49,215 nt of DNA from RUG626 sp964411785 (GCA_964411785.1 CAYPMJ010000002.1:1-49215); one strand, 5' to 3'. Positions 32,528-41,734 are shown, counted from the first letter of the stretch. Numbers and translations are program-made. Notes: generated by a model from the letters alone, not told the origin.

Positions 32528-32554
32528 AAGCACAGGGACTTACAGATATCTCTC

Positions 32555-35500
32555 TTACTCGGTTCTCAGCGCCTCTACCGGATTTTTGTTGGCGGCTAGC
32601 TTTGATGGGAGCAGACCGGCTATGATGGTAAGCAGTGCGCTTATAACCACCAGAATCACTGACGCACCCACCGGCAGCACCGCGCTGAGTGTCTGGATGT
32701 CAGTCAGCCTGTGGATAATGGCATTCGCGGGAATGATAAGAAGCAAAGTCACACCTATGCCAATCAGACCGGCCCCCAATCCGACAATAAGCGTCTCCGC
32801 ATTAAACACACGGGAAATATCCCGCTTTGAAGCGCCAATGGCGCGGAGAATACCAATCTCCTTTGTCCGCTCCAGAACAGAGATGTAGGTTATGACGCCA
32901 ATCATGATGGAGGAGACAACAAGCGAAATTGCCACAAAACCGATGAGAAGATAGCTTATGGCGTTTATTATATCTGTTATTGAGCTCATCAGCAGCGCTA
33001 TATAGTCTGTGTAGGTTATCTCATCGTCCTCATTCGAGACACCCTCGTTATACTCGGCGATAAGATCCGCTATGTGGTCCTTACCGGAGAAGGACTCTGC
33101 GTAAATGCTTATTGATGATGGACTCGCCAGATCCACATACCCAAGCTTTTTGATATTATCCTCATAGGTCGTGTCGGAGCGTGTCGGGGGCATGTAGGCA
33201 TCGTAGAGATACGCCAGCTGATCTGTCGTCAAGCTTTCCACGCCCGGAATTGCTGAGCCTTCCGGGTCCATAGCAGAGTCAAGCAATCCCGCCAGCTGGT
33301 CGATACTCATTGACGAGAGCTGCGCACGGACAGCCTCCGAATACTGCTGCCGTATCGCCTCAGCTGCCGCCACTTCCACCTGTGAGAATAGATCATCGTC
33401 ACTCATAGCTTCAATATAGGACATGATGGTTGACGCATCAACGCCGATCTGCGAGGCATACCGCTCGACTATCATGTCCTCTATGGTCTCCCTGGTCATG
33501 CCCTGCATCTGCGTAGATAGCATGCTCTCCACATATTCCTCGCTTGGCTGTGACAGGATGTCAAGATAAGCTTCTGCCTGAAGCTGTGCATCCTGTGTGG
33601 ACAGATATTCACGAATCATTTCTGCTTTTTCCTCATCTTCCGGCTCACTGTCATCCTCTTTGGGGAACGGCAGCCCGGATACCGCGTCAGTCTCCGGATC
33701 ACTGAGCTGATCCTGTATCACATCGGTGGCATTGGCGGTCTCGATGGCGTACTGAGTCAGGGCGCTGGTATAGCCTATGGCCGCGGTCGTAAGTCCGCCG
33801 CTTTCATTGGGACGGGCTATTCCAACGACCTTCAGGTCTGTGCCCACGTCAGCGCTGTCATACAGAAGCTTCAGGCCGGCTTCAGTCTCACCAAGATCAA
33901 CATAGCCGCCATTTACCGTATCCTTTCTGTAGCGTTCCGACGTGAGAATCAGCTTATAGCTGGATGCACAAAGCTCCTCATAGCTCCAGCTGCGCTCCTC
34001 GTTTTCCGGTGTCTCGCCGCTCTGAACGGCATCCTGCATGGCAGAAAGCATCTCAGTCATCTGTTCAGAGGGCAAAAGGCCCAGAGCATAGAGCATCATG
34101 TCCGATATCTCGTTGTTCTGATCAACGAACAGCACTACCTCATCATAATTTTCCGGCCACGTACCGTATACGATGTCATACTGATCCTTAACACTCTGAC
34201 TTATCAGCTCCCCGTCCTCGCCCGGTGTCAGCTCCGTCCACACGCTCATCATGTCATACATGGAACCCATCGAGTCAAAATAGGCCGAGTAATTACCGCC
34301 GTAAAGAGCGGTCATGGCTTCCTCAAGAAGAGAGGCCATGTCGCTCCTGACTACATTTCCGTTCTCGTCAACGCTGTAGACATCAAAATCAAATTCATAG
34401 GTATAGCGGACGGTCGCAAGATCCTCTATCTCGCTGCTGCTGTCCAGATACTCCTTGAACGCACGGAGATTGTTCTTTGTTGTCTCTGCACTGACCATTG
34501 AGTTCAGCATATCATATAGTATTGACGAAGAGTAGACGCGCCCATCCTCCCTGGGCTTCTCATTTTCCTCTGCTCGCACACCCATTATTGACGACATAAG
34601 AGAACTCATGTCAACGGTCTCTGCTTCGATTGTTATGGGGTAGCTGGACAGCGTTTCCTCCTGCACATCGTCAATATAGTTGTTGATGCCAGTGGAAAGC
34701 GACAGTATAAGCGCTATACCTATTATGCCAATGCTCCCCGCAAAAGCCGTCAGGAAGGTTCTCCCCTTTTTTGTCATAAGGTTATTGAGCGACAGCGACA
34801 GCGCCGTCAGGTAGGACATTGAACGCTTCTTCTGCTCCATACGGAGGCGTTTCTGTTCCTTCTTCGTGATAACAGGCGCCTTGTCTGTATCCTCATATGG
34901 GTCGGAGTCGGAGGTTATGCGGCCGTCAAACAGCTTTACTATACGGGTGGAATATTTTTCCGCCAGCTCCGGGTTGTGAGTAACCATCACCACAAGGCGA
35001 TCCTGTGCAATCTCCTTCAGAAGCTCCATGACCTGAAGGCTTGTTTCAGAGTCGAGTGCTCCTGTGGGCTCGTCTGCCAGAAGTATGTCCGGGTCGTTAA
35101 TGAGAGCGCGCGCAATTGAAACACGCTGCATCTGTCCACCGGAGAGCTGATTAGGCCGCTTGTGTAAGTGTTCCTCAAGACCAACCGACTTCAGCGCCTC
35201 GACAGCTCGACGCCTTCGCTCGGCCTTGCTTACACCGCTGAGTGTAAGTGCCAGCTCCACATTCCGCAGGACACTCTGGTGGGGAATGAGGTTATAGCTC
35301 TGAAAGACAAAGCCAACTGAATGGTTGCGGTATGTGTCCCAGTCCTGGTCTGTATATTCCTTTGTGCTTTTTCCATTGATGACCAGATCTCCGGACGTGT
35401 ACTGGTCCAGCCCACCGATTATATTAAGTAATGTCGTCTTCCCGGAACCGGACTGTCCCAGAACGGAGACAAACTCATTCTTTCGGAAGCTGATGCTGAT

Positions 35501-35569
35501 ACCATCCAGCGCCTGCTGCCGCATATCGCCTGTAACATAGGTTTTTGTAATGTTTACTAGTTTCAGCAT
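32555..35569 (-). CDS. MacB/FtsX-type ABC protein: ATPase fused to permease with a large external domain
   Basis: The 1004-residue protein begins with an ABC ATPase (about 1-230): Walker A GQSGSGKTT (38-46), signature LSGGQMQR (142-149), Walker B ILLADEPTGALD. After a basic linker comes one membrane helix (about 270-295), an acidic extracytoplasmic domain of about 580 residues rich in Asp/Glu/Ser/Tyr, and three C-terminal helices of the FtsX type with ERTKEIGILRAIGASKRDISRVF. MacB-like proteins use ATP to move the outer domain and expel peptides or support envelope processes rather than transport sugars. The external domain is longer than the roughly 200 residues of MacB. GAGGAAATG is the ribosome binding site. 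No substrate is visible. Confidence 0.93.
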   Translation of the reverse strand: MLKLVNITKTYVTGDMRQQALDGISISFRKNEFVSVLGQSGSGKTTLLNIIGGLDQYTSGDLVINGKSTKEYTDQDWDTYRNHSVGFVFQSYNLIPHQSVLRNVELALTLSGVSKAERRRRAVEALKSVGLEEHLHKRPNQLSGGQMQRVSIARALINDPDILLADEPTGALDSETSLQVMELLKEIAQDRLVVMVTHNPELAEKYSTRIVKLFDGRITSDSDPYEDTDKAPVITKKEQKRLRMEQKKRSMSYLTALSLSLNNLMTKKGRTFLTAFAGSIGIIGIALILSLSTGINNYIDDVQEETLSSYPITIEAETVDMSSLMSSIMGVRAEENEKPREDGRVYSSSILYDMLNSMVSAETTKNNLRAFKEYLDSSSEIEDLATVRYTYEFDFDVYSVDENGNVVRSDMASLLEEAMTALYGGNYSAYFDSMGSMYDMMSVWTELTPGEDGELISQSVKDQYDIVYGTWPENYDEVVLFVDQNNEISDMMLYALGLLPSEQMTEMLSAMQDAVQSGETPENEERSWSYEELCASSYKLILTSERYRKDTVNGGYVDLGETEAGLKLLYDSADVGTDLKVVGIARPNESGGLTTAAIGYTSALTQYAIETANATDVIQDQLSDPETDAVSGLPFPKEDDSEPEDEEKAEMIREYLSTQDAQLQAEAYLDILSQPSEEYVESMLSTQMQGMTRETIEDMIVERYASQIGVDASTIMSYIEAMSDDDLFSQVEVAAAEAIRQQYSEAVRAQLSSMSIDQLAGLLDSAMDPEGSAIPGVESLTTDQLAYLYDAYMPPTRSDTTYEDNIKKLGYVDLASPSSISIYAESFSGKDHIADLIAEYNEGVSNEDDEITYTDYIALLMSSITDIINAISYLLIGFVAISLVVSSIMIGVITYISVLERTKEIGILRAIGASKRDISRVFNAETLIVGLGAGLIGIGVTLLLIIPANAIIHRLTDIQTLSAVLPVGASVILVVISALLTIIAGLLPSKLAANKNPVEALRTE

Positions 35570-35698
35570 TTTGTCATTTCCTCATATAATAAAATCACCA
35601 CGATGATATTCGCAATTCATGAACTTAAAGAAAACAAGCAGTGAAAATATTGTAAACTTACAGGAGGAGCTCACAGGGGATTTTGTGCAAACCGTCAC

Positions 35699-35727
35699 TT
35701 GCCATTGTATGGCCACTTTGCTATAAT
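35699..35727 (+). promoter_or_regulatory. Promoter upstream of the second MATE gene
   Basis: TTGCCA at 35699-35704, 17-bp spacer, TATAAT at 35722-35727. The start would be near 35734. Confidence 0.7.
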
Positions 35728-35733
35728 GTGCAT

Positions 35734-35801
35734 GTTTCGCGGATGTCACGCCGGAGGCGAGCGAAACAGCTTGCGGCAAGCGGCAGATCTTCCTGCCGTT
35801 T
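35734..35801 (+). promoter_or_regulatory. Structured 5' leader of the MATE message
   Basis: GTTTCGC 35734-35740 pairs with GCGAAAC 35761-35767, and 35778-35786 pairs with 35793-35801 (9 bp with one wobble, 6-nt loop). The leader is about 190 nt before the ATG at 35925, long for a simple promoter. No known riboswitch class is recognised. Confidence 0.4.
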
Positions 35802-35924
35802 ACAACGGGACATCTTCTTCATAAATCTTTCCTCTCAATTGAGCGTTTTTCTCTGTTTTACCCGCAGGCCTGGCTCTATGGTCGGCGGGTTTCGCGACGC
35901 CGGAGAGACCGGGAGCGGGGCAAA

Positions 35925-37271
35925 ATGGTTAGTTTTCACATAAAAAAGCGGCGGAGTATCTCTCTTACAGAAGGGCCTATAGGCAAGGCCCTGTTTTCGT
36001 TTGCCATGCCGATTCTGCTGGGGCAGCTTCTCCAGCAGCTCTACAACCTGGCTGACGCCTGGGTGGTGGGCAACTTTGCGGATAACTCGGCTTTTGCCGC
36101 TGTCAGCTCTGTAGGGAGCATCACTTTCTTCATCGTCGGATTCTTCAACGGTATAGGCATCGGAGGAGGCGTTGTCATATCCAAATATTTCGGGGCCGGC
36201 GACAAGGAGAATGTTCAGGGAGCTATACATACCAACGTGCTGTTTGCAATTCTGGCATCAATCCTGTCCACCGCAGTCGGATTGCTTATAGCCTCCCCGG
36301 TTCTCAGATGGATGAACACTCCAGCAGATGTGTTGCCGTATGCGCTTACCTATTTCCGTATCTATTTTGCGGGAGTTTCCACTGTTATTCTGTACAACAT
36401 CTGCATGGCCGTCATGCGGGCAGTCGGTGACAGTCTTCACCCGCTTTATTACCTCATTTTCTCCTCACTGGCCAATGTAGTGCTGGACCTCCTCTTTGTT
36501 GCCTGCTTCCGGTGGGGTGTGGGCGGCGCCGCCTCCGCTACAGTTATATCTCAGGGCCTCAGTGCAGTGCTCTGCCTTGCGCGTATGTGCAGAGAGCAGA
36601 ATGAGGTGACACGACTGGACTTCCGTAAGCTCCGTCTGCATCCCGCCCTTATGGGTGAGGTTCTCAAACAGGGCCTGCCCACCGGCATACAGAACTCGGT
36701 CATCAGCATTGGAAATATGGTTATTCAGAGTAATATCAACAATTTTGGCTCCTTCGCCATGTCAGGCCATGGCGCGTACGCACGTATTGAAGGTGTGGTT
36801 TTTCTTCCCATAACAAGTATTTCCATGGCGCTGCCTACCTTTATCAGCCAGAACCTTGGCGCAAAGAAGCTTGATCGTGTAAAGAAAGGGGCGTTTGCAG
36901 GCATTGCTTCCGGTGTCATAATCGCGGAACTTATCGGGGTCCTCTTTTACTTTTTTGCTCCATTTGCTATACGTCTGTTCGTGGATACTGAGGAGGCTGT
37001 CGAGTTTGGTGCGATTCACGCGCGCATTGTCAGCCTTTTCTTCTGCTTTCTGGCGTTCTCTCACTGTGCAGCAGGGGTGCTGCGGGGCTGTGGAAAGTCG
37101 TTTATACCTATGTTCACTATGCTGGCGTTCTGGTGCGGGTTCCGTATTCTTTACGTAACCGTCGCCATAAGGTTCTTCCCGGTCTATTCCACCGTCGCCT
37201 GGGCGTATCCGCTCACATGGACCCTGAGCTCTATTGTATTTCTGGTATGTCTTCTGCGTTCCGACTGGTAA
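35925..37271 (+). CDS. MATE-family efflux transporter
   Basis: The 448-residue protein has twelve membrane helices and MATE features (PILLGQLLQQLYNLADAWVVG in helix 1, VVISKYFGAGDKENVQ, GLPTGIQNSVISIGNMVIQ at the start of the second half). It exports drugs or metabolites using an ion gradient. It is not closely similar by eye to the MATE protein at 21888. The start at 35925 has GGGAGCGGGGC upstream. A strong promoter and a structured leader precede it, so its expression is probably regulated. The next gene begins 124 bp later. Confidence 0.92.
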   Translation: MVSFHIKKRRSISLTEGPIGKALFSFAMPILLGQLLQQLYNLADAWVVGNFADNSAFAAVSSVGSITFFIVGFFNGIGIGGGVVISKYFGAGDKENVQGAIHTNVLFAILASILSTAVGLLIASPVLRWMNTPADVLPYALTYFRIYFAGVSTVILYNICMAVMRAVGDSLHPLYYLIFSSLANVVLDLLFVACFRWGVGGAASATVISQGLSAVLCLARMCREQNEVTRLDFRKLRLHPALMGEVLKQGLPTGIQNSVISIGNMVIQSNINNFGSFAMSGHGAYARIEGVVFLPITSISMALPTFISQNLGAKKLDRVKKGAFAGIASGVIIAELIGVLFYFFAPFAIRLFVDTEEAVEFGAIHARIVSLFFCFLAFSHCAAGVLRGCGKSFIPMFTMLAFWCGFRILYVTVAIRFFPVYSTVAWAYPLTWTLSSIVFLVCLLRSDW

Positions 37272-37395
37272 AACGGCTGCTTCTCTCAAAAGAGACTTGC
37301 ATTCAATGGAAAAAAGCGCTATCATTACACATAGTACCGTAAGGGCTCTGTCTGCACGTATGGGATGAAAGGCGCGGAAATGGAGAGGATCAGGA

Positions 37396-38622
37396 GTGGA
37401 CTATGATCTGCTGTTGGAAGGGTGCTGCGAAATGGGCTGCGAGATGCTTGGCTGCGGCGCTGAAATATATCGTGTGGAGGACACCGTTCACCGCATCCTT
37501 GCTGCGTACAACATAGCCGGAGAGGTCTTTGCTATCCCGAATTGCCTGATTATCAGCATCGCTGATGGGGAGGGACACCTTCACACACGTATGCACCGTG
37601 CAACTCCTCCACAGAACGACATTGCCCTTTTGGAGAGCCTCAACGCTCTTTCAAGGCAGCTCTGCTCTGACCCGCCACAGGACCCGGGCGAGCTTCTGCG
37701 GAGGGTTTTCCTTATAAGGGAGAGACATACTACATTTCCCGTGGGAATGAAGCTCTTCGGATATTTTCTTGGCTCGATGTTCTTCTCGCTTTTCTTCGGA
37801 GGAGGGTTCATGGAGGCCGTTGCAGCGGGGTTGGCGGGGTTCACGGCGGGTCTGTGCGTCACAATGCTGGACAAAATCCACTGCAATTACTTCATTGCAA
37901 CTGTTGCGGGCGGCTTCTCTCTGGCTTTTCTCGCTTACTTTTTCCTGTCTGTCGGTATACAGCTGGATGTGGAGTCTGTTATCACAGGGGGACTTATGGC
38001 GCTTGTCCCCGGACTGGTTTTCACTAATTTTTTAACTGATCTTCTGTCGGGCGATGTTATAGCGGGATTGTCCACCTTTGTTCGTGCGATGCTCTCTGCA
38101 TGTGCCATAGCGCTTGGAACGTGTCTCGCCATGGCGCTGTGCCGGCACTTCAGCATTCTGGAGAGCTCCGGAACGGAGGTGTCCTATGGCCCGCTGCTCA
38201 ACTGTGTCTTTGCAGCTGTAGGGTGCTATGGCTACTGTTTTCCGTTCAATATCCACGGAAAGGGTGCGCTGCTCTGCTGCCTGGGAGGCGGTCTGGGATG
38301 GCTTGTTTATGAACTGCTCGTGCCTTGCGTGGGCAACGTCTATGCACCGGCGTTCTTCGCCGCTGCAGTAGTGGCAGCTTATGCCGAGATCATGGCCCGT
38401 GTGCGCAGATGCCCTGTCACAGCATATTTGCTTGTGTCATTCTTCCCACTGGTACCGGGCCTGACCATATATCAGGCAATGGACTATGGGCTTCGCGGCG
38501 AACTGGAGCTCTTCTGGAGCTCTTTTTTTCAGACATTCGGAGTTGCGGGATGTCTTGCCATCGGCTCGCTTCTGGTCACAAGCTTTGTCCGTATCCTTCA
38601 CCACCGCCGGACGCCCCGGTGA
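37396..38622 (+). CDS. ThrE-type threonine/serine exporter family protein (both halves fused)
   Basis: The 408-residue protein has a cytoplasmic N-terminal domain (about 1-110) with GCEMLGCGAEIYRVEDTVHRI, then ten or so membrane helices. The first half matches the ThrE/DUF1212 domain and the second half the ThrE_2/DUF3815 domain. In many Firmicutes these are two separate genes, so the one-chain form resembles the actinobacterial arrangement. It probably exports small neutral amino acids. The start is GTG 37396, with GGAGAGGATCAGGA directly upstream. The gene is followed by the SseB-domain gene after 24 bp. Confidence 0.88.
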   Translation: MDYDLLLEGCCEMGCEMLGCGAEIYRVEDTVHRILAAYNIAGEVFAIPNCLIISIADGEGHLHTRMHRATPPQNDIALLESLNALSRQLCSDPPQDPGELLRRVFLIRERHTTFPVGMKLFGYFLGSMFFSLFFGGGFMEAVAAGLAGFTAGLCVTMLDKIHCNYFIATVAGGFSLAFLAYFFLSVGIQLDVESVITGGLMALVPGLVFTNFLTDLLSGDVIAGLSTFVRAMLSACAIALGTCLAMALCRHFSILESSGTEVSYGPLLNCVFAAVGCYGYCFPFNIHGKGALLCCLGGGLGWLVYELLVPCVGNVYAPAFFAAAVVAAYAEIMARVRRCPVTAYLLVSFFPLVPGLTIYQAMDYGLRGELELFWSSFFQTFGVAGCLAIGSLLVTSFVRILHHRRTPR

Positions 38623-38646
38623 CACTTGCCAACAGGAGGAGTATTC

Positions 38647-39132
38647 ATGAATGATGTCGTTACCCCTGAGGCCCTGGCTGACGGAACCACACTGCTTATA
38701 CTCAAGCTTAAATACCTGCAGACCGGGCACGATCGGGAGCTCTATCCCTTTCTGAGCTGTCTGCGGGATTCCACGGTCTGTGTACCGGTGAAGGTGCAGT
38801 TCAGCGCTGATGATGAGATGCGCGTGCGCAGCGCCCGTGAGGGCGAGGTGGTTCAGAATAAGGACGATGTGAGGATGAGACCGGAATACCTCACCTCCAG
38901 CAATGGGAAGCGGTGGTTTCCTGTCTTTTCCCAGCCTGGGCAGCTTCCTGAACAGTACATGGCCCAATTTTCAATTGTCCGGCTGGATGTGCTTCAGTGT
39001 CTGCGTATGGCTCACGCGGCGTCGAAGCTTGAGGGACTTGTACTGGATGCCTTTACAAGACCAGCAGTCCTTCCGTTTTCTGTGGCGGATTTATTGCCGC
39101 AGATTCCCTCGATTCTTCAGCCAGAGAGCTGA
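38647..39132 (+). CDS. SseB-domain protein
   Basis: The 161-residue cytoplasmic protein fits the SseB N-terminal domain family: a start region with a helix (LKYLQTGHDRELYPFLSCLRDSTVCVPV), the R-P-x-x-L...G-K-R-W-F-P-V-F-S stretch and a C-terminal GLVLDAFTRP segment. The function of the family in Firmicutes is not defined. ATG 38647 is chosen because ACAGGAGGAG lies 5-10 bases upstream. It is close behind the exporter and may be cotranscribed with it. No membrane segment or signal is present. Confidence 0.75.
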   Translation: MNDVVTPEALADGTTLLILKLKYLQTGHDRELYPFLSCLRDSTVCVPVKVQFSADDEMRVRSAREGEVVQNKDDVRMRPEYLTSSNGKRWFPVFSQPGQLPEQYMAQFSIVRLDVLQCLRMAHAASKLEGLVLDAFTRPAVLPFSVADLLPQIPSILQPES

Positions 39133-39278
39133 TGAACCTCCGGCTGAACCGTCCGAGCATCCCACGGACCTTTTCAGCTAAAATGCGCTGCCTGGACCTT
39201 AAACAAGCGGAATCCCCACATTTTAAGCGCCTTTTATAATACTCTGCCTTCGCAGACTGCTCCAGCCGGATTAATCAG

Positions 39279-39298
39279 AGCTTCACTGAAGCTTTTTT
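39279..39298 (+). terminator. Probable terminator ahead of the CapA-like gene
   Basis: AGCTTC 39279-39284 pairs with GAAGCT 39288-39293 (3-nt loop) and is followed by TTTTT. It lies only 15 bp before the next start, in a position where attenuation is also possible. TATAAT occurs at 39235-39240 without a recognisable -35. Confidence 0.5.
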
Positions 39299-39312
39299 AA
39301 GGGGTTTTTGCC

Positions 39313-40461
39313 ATGATCAAACGGTTTCTCTCCCTGGCCTTGGCCATGGCTGCAGTGCTTGGACTCTGTTCCTGCAGCGGTCGCGTTCAGCAGCCGGAGG
39401 AAGACCAGAATAATCCCGGCGGGTCATCCACAGCGGAATTCTCGCCATATTATGAGGAGCCTGCTCCTGGTTCCGGTTCGGAGCTTGACTTTGACCTGGA
39501 ACCGGCAGAGGAGGAGTTGTTTCCAGATCTTGTACGCGGAGAGGATTATGCCTTTACCATCAAGCTCTCTTTTGCCGGTGACTGTGCCCTTGCGTGCATG
39601 CTGGATGAGACAACGCCCGGAAGCTTCAACGATTACGCGGAAAACAATGAGCCGGAATATTTTCTCCAGAATGTCAGGTCTGTTTTTGAAGCAGATGATT
39701 ACACGATTGTGAATCTGGAAAATGTTTTTTCGGACAGGGAGCTGGAGCCTGTGCCTAAGACCGACGATCCGGCGTTCTGGTTCAAATCCGGGACATCCAA
39801 CACCCAGATACTTACGTCCTCCGGCGTGGAGGGTGTGTCTCTTGCCAACAACCACACCGGGGACTACGGGGACGAGGGGACAGCGGATACCATACAGGCT
39901 GTCACAGATGCGGGACTTCTCTACGGCGATGAGGATACGATACTGTATCTGGAAAAGCATGGCTTTCGAATTGCCGTCATATGTCACGGGTTGTGGGAGG
40001 AACAGCAGGTTGATGACATCATAGCGCGGATTCACAGCGCGGAGCGTGACTCGGACTATCAGGTGGTCTTTTACCATGGGGGCACTGAGGCACAGCACGA
40101 GCCGGAGGAGTGGAGAGTCCGCGCCTCACGCAAGCTTGTGGACAGTGGAGCGGATCTGGTGCTGGGCAACCACCCGCACTGGCTCCAGCCAATGGAGAGC
40201 TACAATGGAGCGGAGATTCTGTACTCACTGGCGAATTTCTGCTTTGGAGGACACAGACAGCCGGAAAACAGAACGATTATTTATCAGGTCACACTGGCTG
40301 TTGACTATATCGGCACGCTCGTTGCATCGGTTTCCGAGATTATCCCATGCTATGTCTATACGTCGGATTACAATAACTACTGTCCAGCACCAATAACAAA
40401 TGAAACAGAAAGGCAGCGAGTTCTTGACTTTATGAATGGCCTTTGCGACTCGCCGCTGTGA
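39313..40461 (+). CDS. CapA-family lipoprotein (metallophosphatase-like)
   Basis: The 382-residue protein has a lipoprotein signal (basic MIKR, hydrophobic core, lipobox LCSC with Cys21) and an acidic, Ser/Pro-rich linker (about 25-75). It then has the CapA/PGA_cap domain with SFAGDCALA, VNLENVFS, SLANNHTGDYG, YHGGTE, GNHPHWLQPMES and YSLANFCFGG, the usual metal-ligand positions. Such proteins are found with poly-gamma-glutamate synthesis but most are of unknown function; no cap genes are nearby. It acts outside the membrane. The ATG follows AAGGGG, 8 nt upstream. Confidence 0.9.
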   Translation: MIKRFLSLALAMAAVLGLCSCSGRVQQPEEDQNNPGGSSTAEFSPYYEEPAPGSGSELDFDLEPAEEELFPDLVRGEDYAFTIKLSFAGDCALACMLDETTPGSFNDYAENNEPEYFLQNVRSVFEADDYTIVNLENVFSDRELEPVPKTDDPAFWFKSGTSNTQILTSSGVEGVSLANNHTGDYGDEGTADTIQAVTDAGLLYGDEDTILYLEKHGFRIAVICHGLWEEQQVDDIIARIHSAERDSDYQVVFYHGGTEAQHEPEEWRVRASRKLVDSGADLVLGNHPHWLQPMESYNGAEILYSLANFCFGGHRQPENRTIIYQVTLAVDYIGTLVASVSEIIPCYVYTSDYNNYCPAPITNETERQRVLDFMNGLCDSPL

Positions 40462-40478
40462 TTTCGAACAGACTTTAC

Positions 40479-40508
40479 TTGACTGATGCGCTGACAAGGC
40501 ATTATAAT
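40479..40508 (+). promoter_or_regulatory. Promoter of the histidine operon
   Basis: TTGACT at 40479-40484, 18-bp spacer, TATAAT at 40503-40508. Transcription would start near 40515, about 105 nt before hisZ. Confidence 0.75.
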
Positions 40509-40522
40509 AGGTGACGGAAATA

Positions 40523-40585
40523 ATGCCCGTTCCGGATGATGACGTGGATAGTTATCTGTGCCGGAACGCGGATCATCATTTTTAA
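40523..40585 (+). CDS. Candidate histidine leader peptide (20 aa, two adjacent His codons)
   Basis: A short frame ATG..TAA encodes MPVPDDDVDSYLCRNADHHF, with CAT CAT at 40574-40579 just before the stop. It begins 15 bp after the -10 box, so the message would have almost no leader and only GGAAA as a binding site; that is weak. It overlaps two competing stems (CGTTCCGG 40528-40535 with CCGGAACG 40561-40568, and ATGATGA 40536-40542 with TCATCAT 40573-40579 followed by TTTTA). A ribosome paused at the His codons would cover the second stem. Confidence 0.3.
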   Translation: MPVPDDDVDSYLCRNADHHF

Positions 40586-40618
40586 TCTACTCATTTTCAG
40601 AGTCCCTATGGAGACACA

Positions 40619-41734
40619 ATGGAAAAAACTACTCTGCATACGGTCGCTCAACGGGCGGCCCTGGAGCTGCGGACATTATACGAGGAATTCGGCTACACGC
40701 AGTATCGCATGGGGCGGTTTGAGGAGTATGACCTCTACGCCCAGAACAGAAGCTTTATAACCGGGAGCAGTATTCTCACCTTCACGGATTTAGACGGACG
40801 TCTTATGGCACTGAAGCCGGATGTGACGCTCTCACTCATCAAGAATTCCGAAGATTCGGCCGGATTTCAGAAGGTCTATTATCAGGAGAGCGTATACCGT
40901 GCCTCCGACGCGGCCTGCGGGTTCCGTGAAATTCAGCAAATAGGACTTGAGTGTATAGGAGACTTTGACCTGTACACCGTATGTGAGGTTACGAATCTTG
41001 CGGCACTGAGCCTTGCAGCGCTGAGTCCTGAAGCGATTCTTAATGTATCCCACATGGGTCTGCTGTCCGGCGTCCTCGAGGATCTTGCGGTGCCGGTTTC
41101 TGTCCATGAGGAGCTTTTAAAGCTGGCCGAGGCTAAGAACCTGCACGATTTAGATAGACTATGTAGAAGGTCAGAGCTGCCGGAGTCGGCAATTGAGACC
41201 CTTAAAACGGTGATTTTCCTCCGCGGTGAACTGGAGGATGCAATCGGGACGCTCTGCAGACTGGACCTGGGTCCCGCAGCTTCTGACGCGGTCGGTGAGC
41301 TTGCTGCGCTGGCCCGTGCGCTGAGGGGTACGGAGGTAAGTTCGCGTATTTATCTTGAACCGTCTCTGCAGGGTGATCCGGGATATTACAACGGCGTAAT
41401 TCTGAAGGGATATCTTCCGGGCATTCCGACGCCCGTTCTGTCGGGCGGGCGGTATGACGGTCTGGCTCACCGTTTTGGGAAGAGCTCAGGTGCCATGGGC
41501 TTTGCAATAACGTTGAACCTTCTGGAGCGCTGGGGGAAGAAATATCCGCAGCAGATAGACACGCTTATTCTGGATGATGGATCCGTCCCTGCGGAGGAGG
41601 TCTGTGCCCTGGTGCGGACGCTCAGAGAAAAGGGCGAGAGTGTACGGGTTGACAGGACCATACCCCAAGGACTGATCTTCAGACGCGTCCTTGAATCGTG
41701 GAATATGTGCGGGGACGGAGGAACAGGCAAGTGA
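40619..41734 (+). CDS. hisZ: ATP phosphoribosyltransferase regulatory subunit
   Basis: The 371-residue protein resembles a histidyl-tRNA synthetase core without aminoacylation features. It has RFEEYDLYAQN, FTDLDGRLMALKPDVTLSLIK, YQESVYRA, EIQQIGLECIGD, then GGRYDGLAHRFG and AMGFAITL. It forms the hetero-octamer with short-form HisG and makes it active and histidine-sensitive. It starts the operon. The stop overlaps the GTG start of hisG (GTGA). The C-terminal part is short compared with full HisRS. GGAGACACA lies upstream of ATG 40619. Confidence 0.93.
   Translation: MEKTTLHTVAQRAALELRTLYEEFGYTQYRMGRFEEYDLYAQNRSFITGSSILTFTDLDGRLMALKPDVTLSLIKNSEDSAGFQKVYYQESVYRASDAACGFREIQQIGLECIGDFDLYTVCEVTNLAALSLAALSPEAILNVSHMGLLSGVLEDLAVPVSVHEELLKLAEAKNLHDLDRLCRRSELPESAIETLKTVIFLRGELEDAIGTLCRLDLGPAASDAVGELAALARALRGTEVSSRIYLEPSLQGDPGYYNGVILKGYLPGIPTPVLSGGRYDGLAHRFGKSSGAMGFAITLNLLERWGKKYPQQIDTLILDDGSVPAEEVCALVRTLREKGESVRVDRTIPQGLIFRRVLESWNMCGDGGTGK

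Noticed and set aside
35683..35943. 86-codon plus-strand frame before the MATE gene
   Set aside because: It begins upstream of the likely transcription start at about 35734 and runs into the MATE gene in another frame; Arg/Ser-rich with no domain.
40503..40618. T-box riboswitch upstream of hisZ
   Set aside because: GGAACGCGG at 40563-40571 only vaguely resembles the T-box core and the leader is far too short for specifier and antiterminator domains.
40536..40760. 74-codon frame overlapping the hisZ start
   Set aside because: It is out of frame with hisZ, no ribosome binding site is near its ATG, and HisZ starts normally at 40619.
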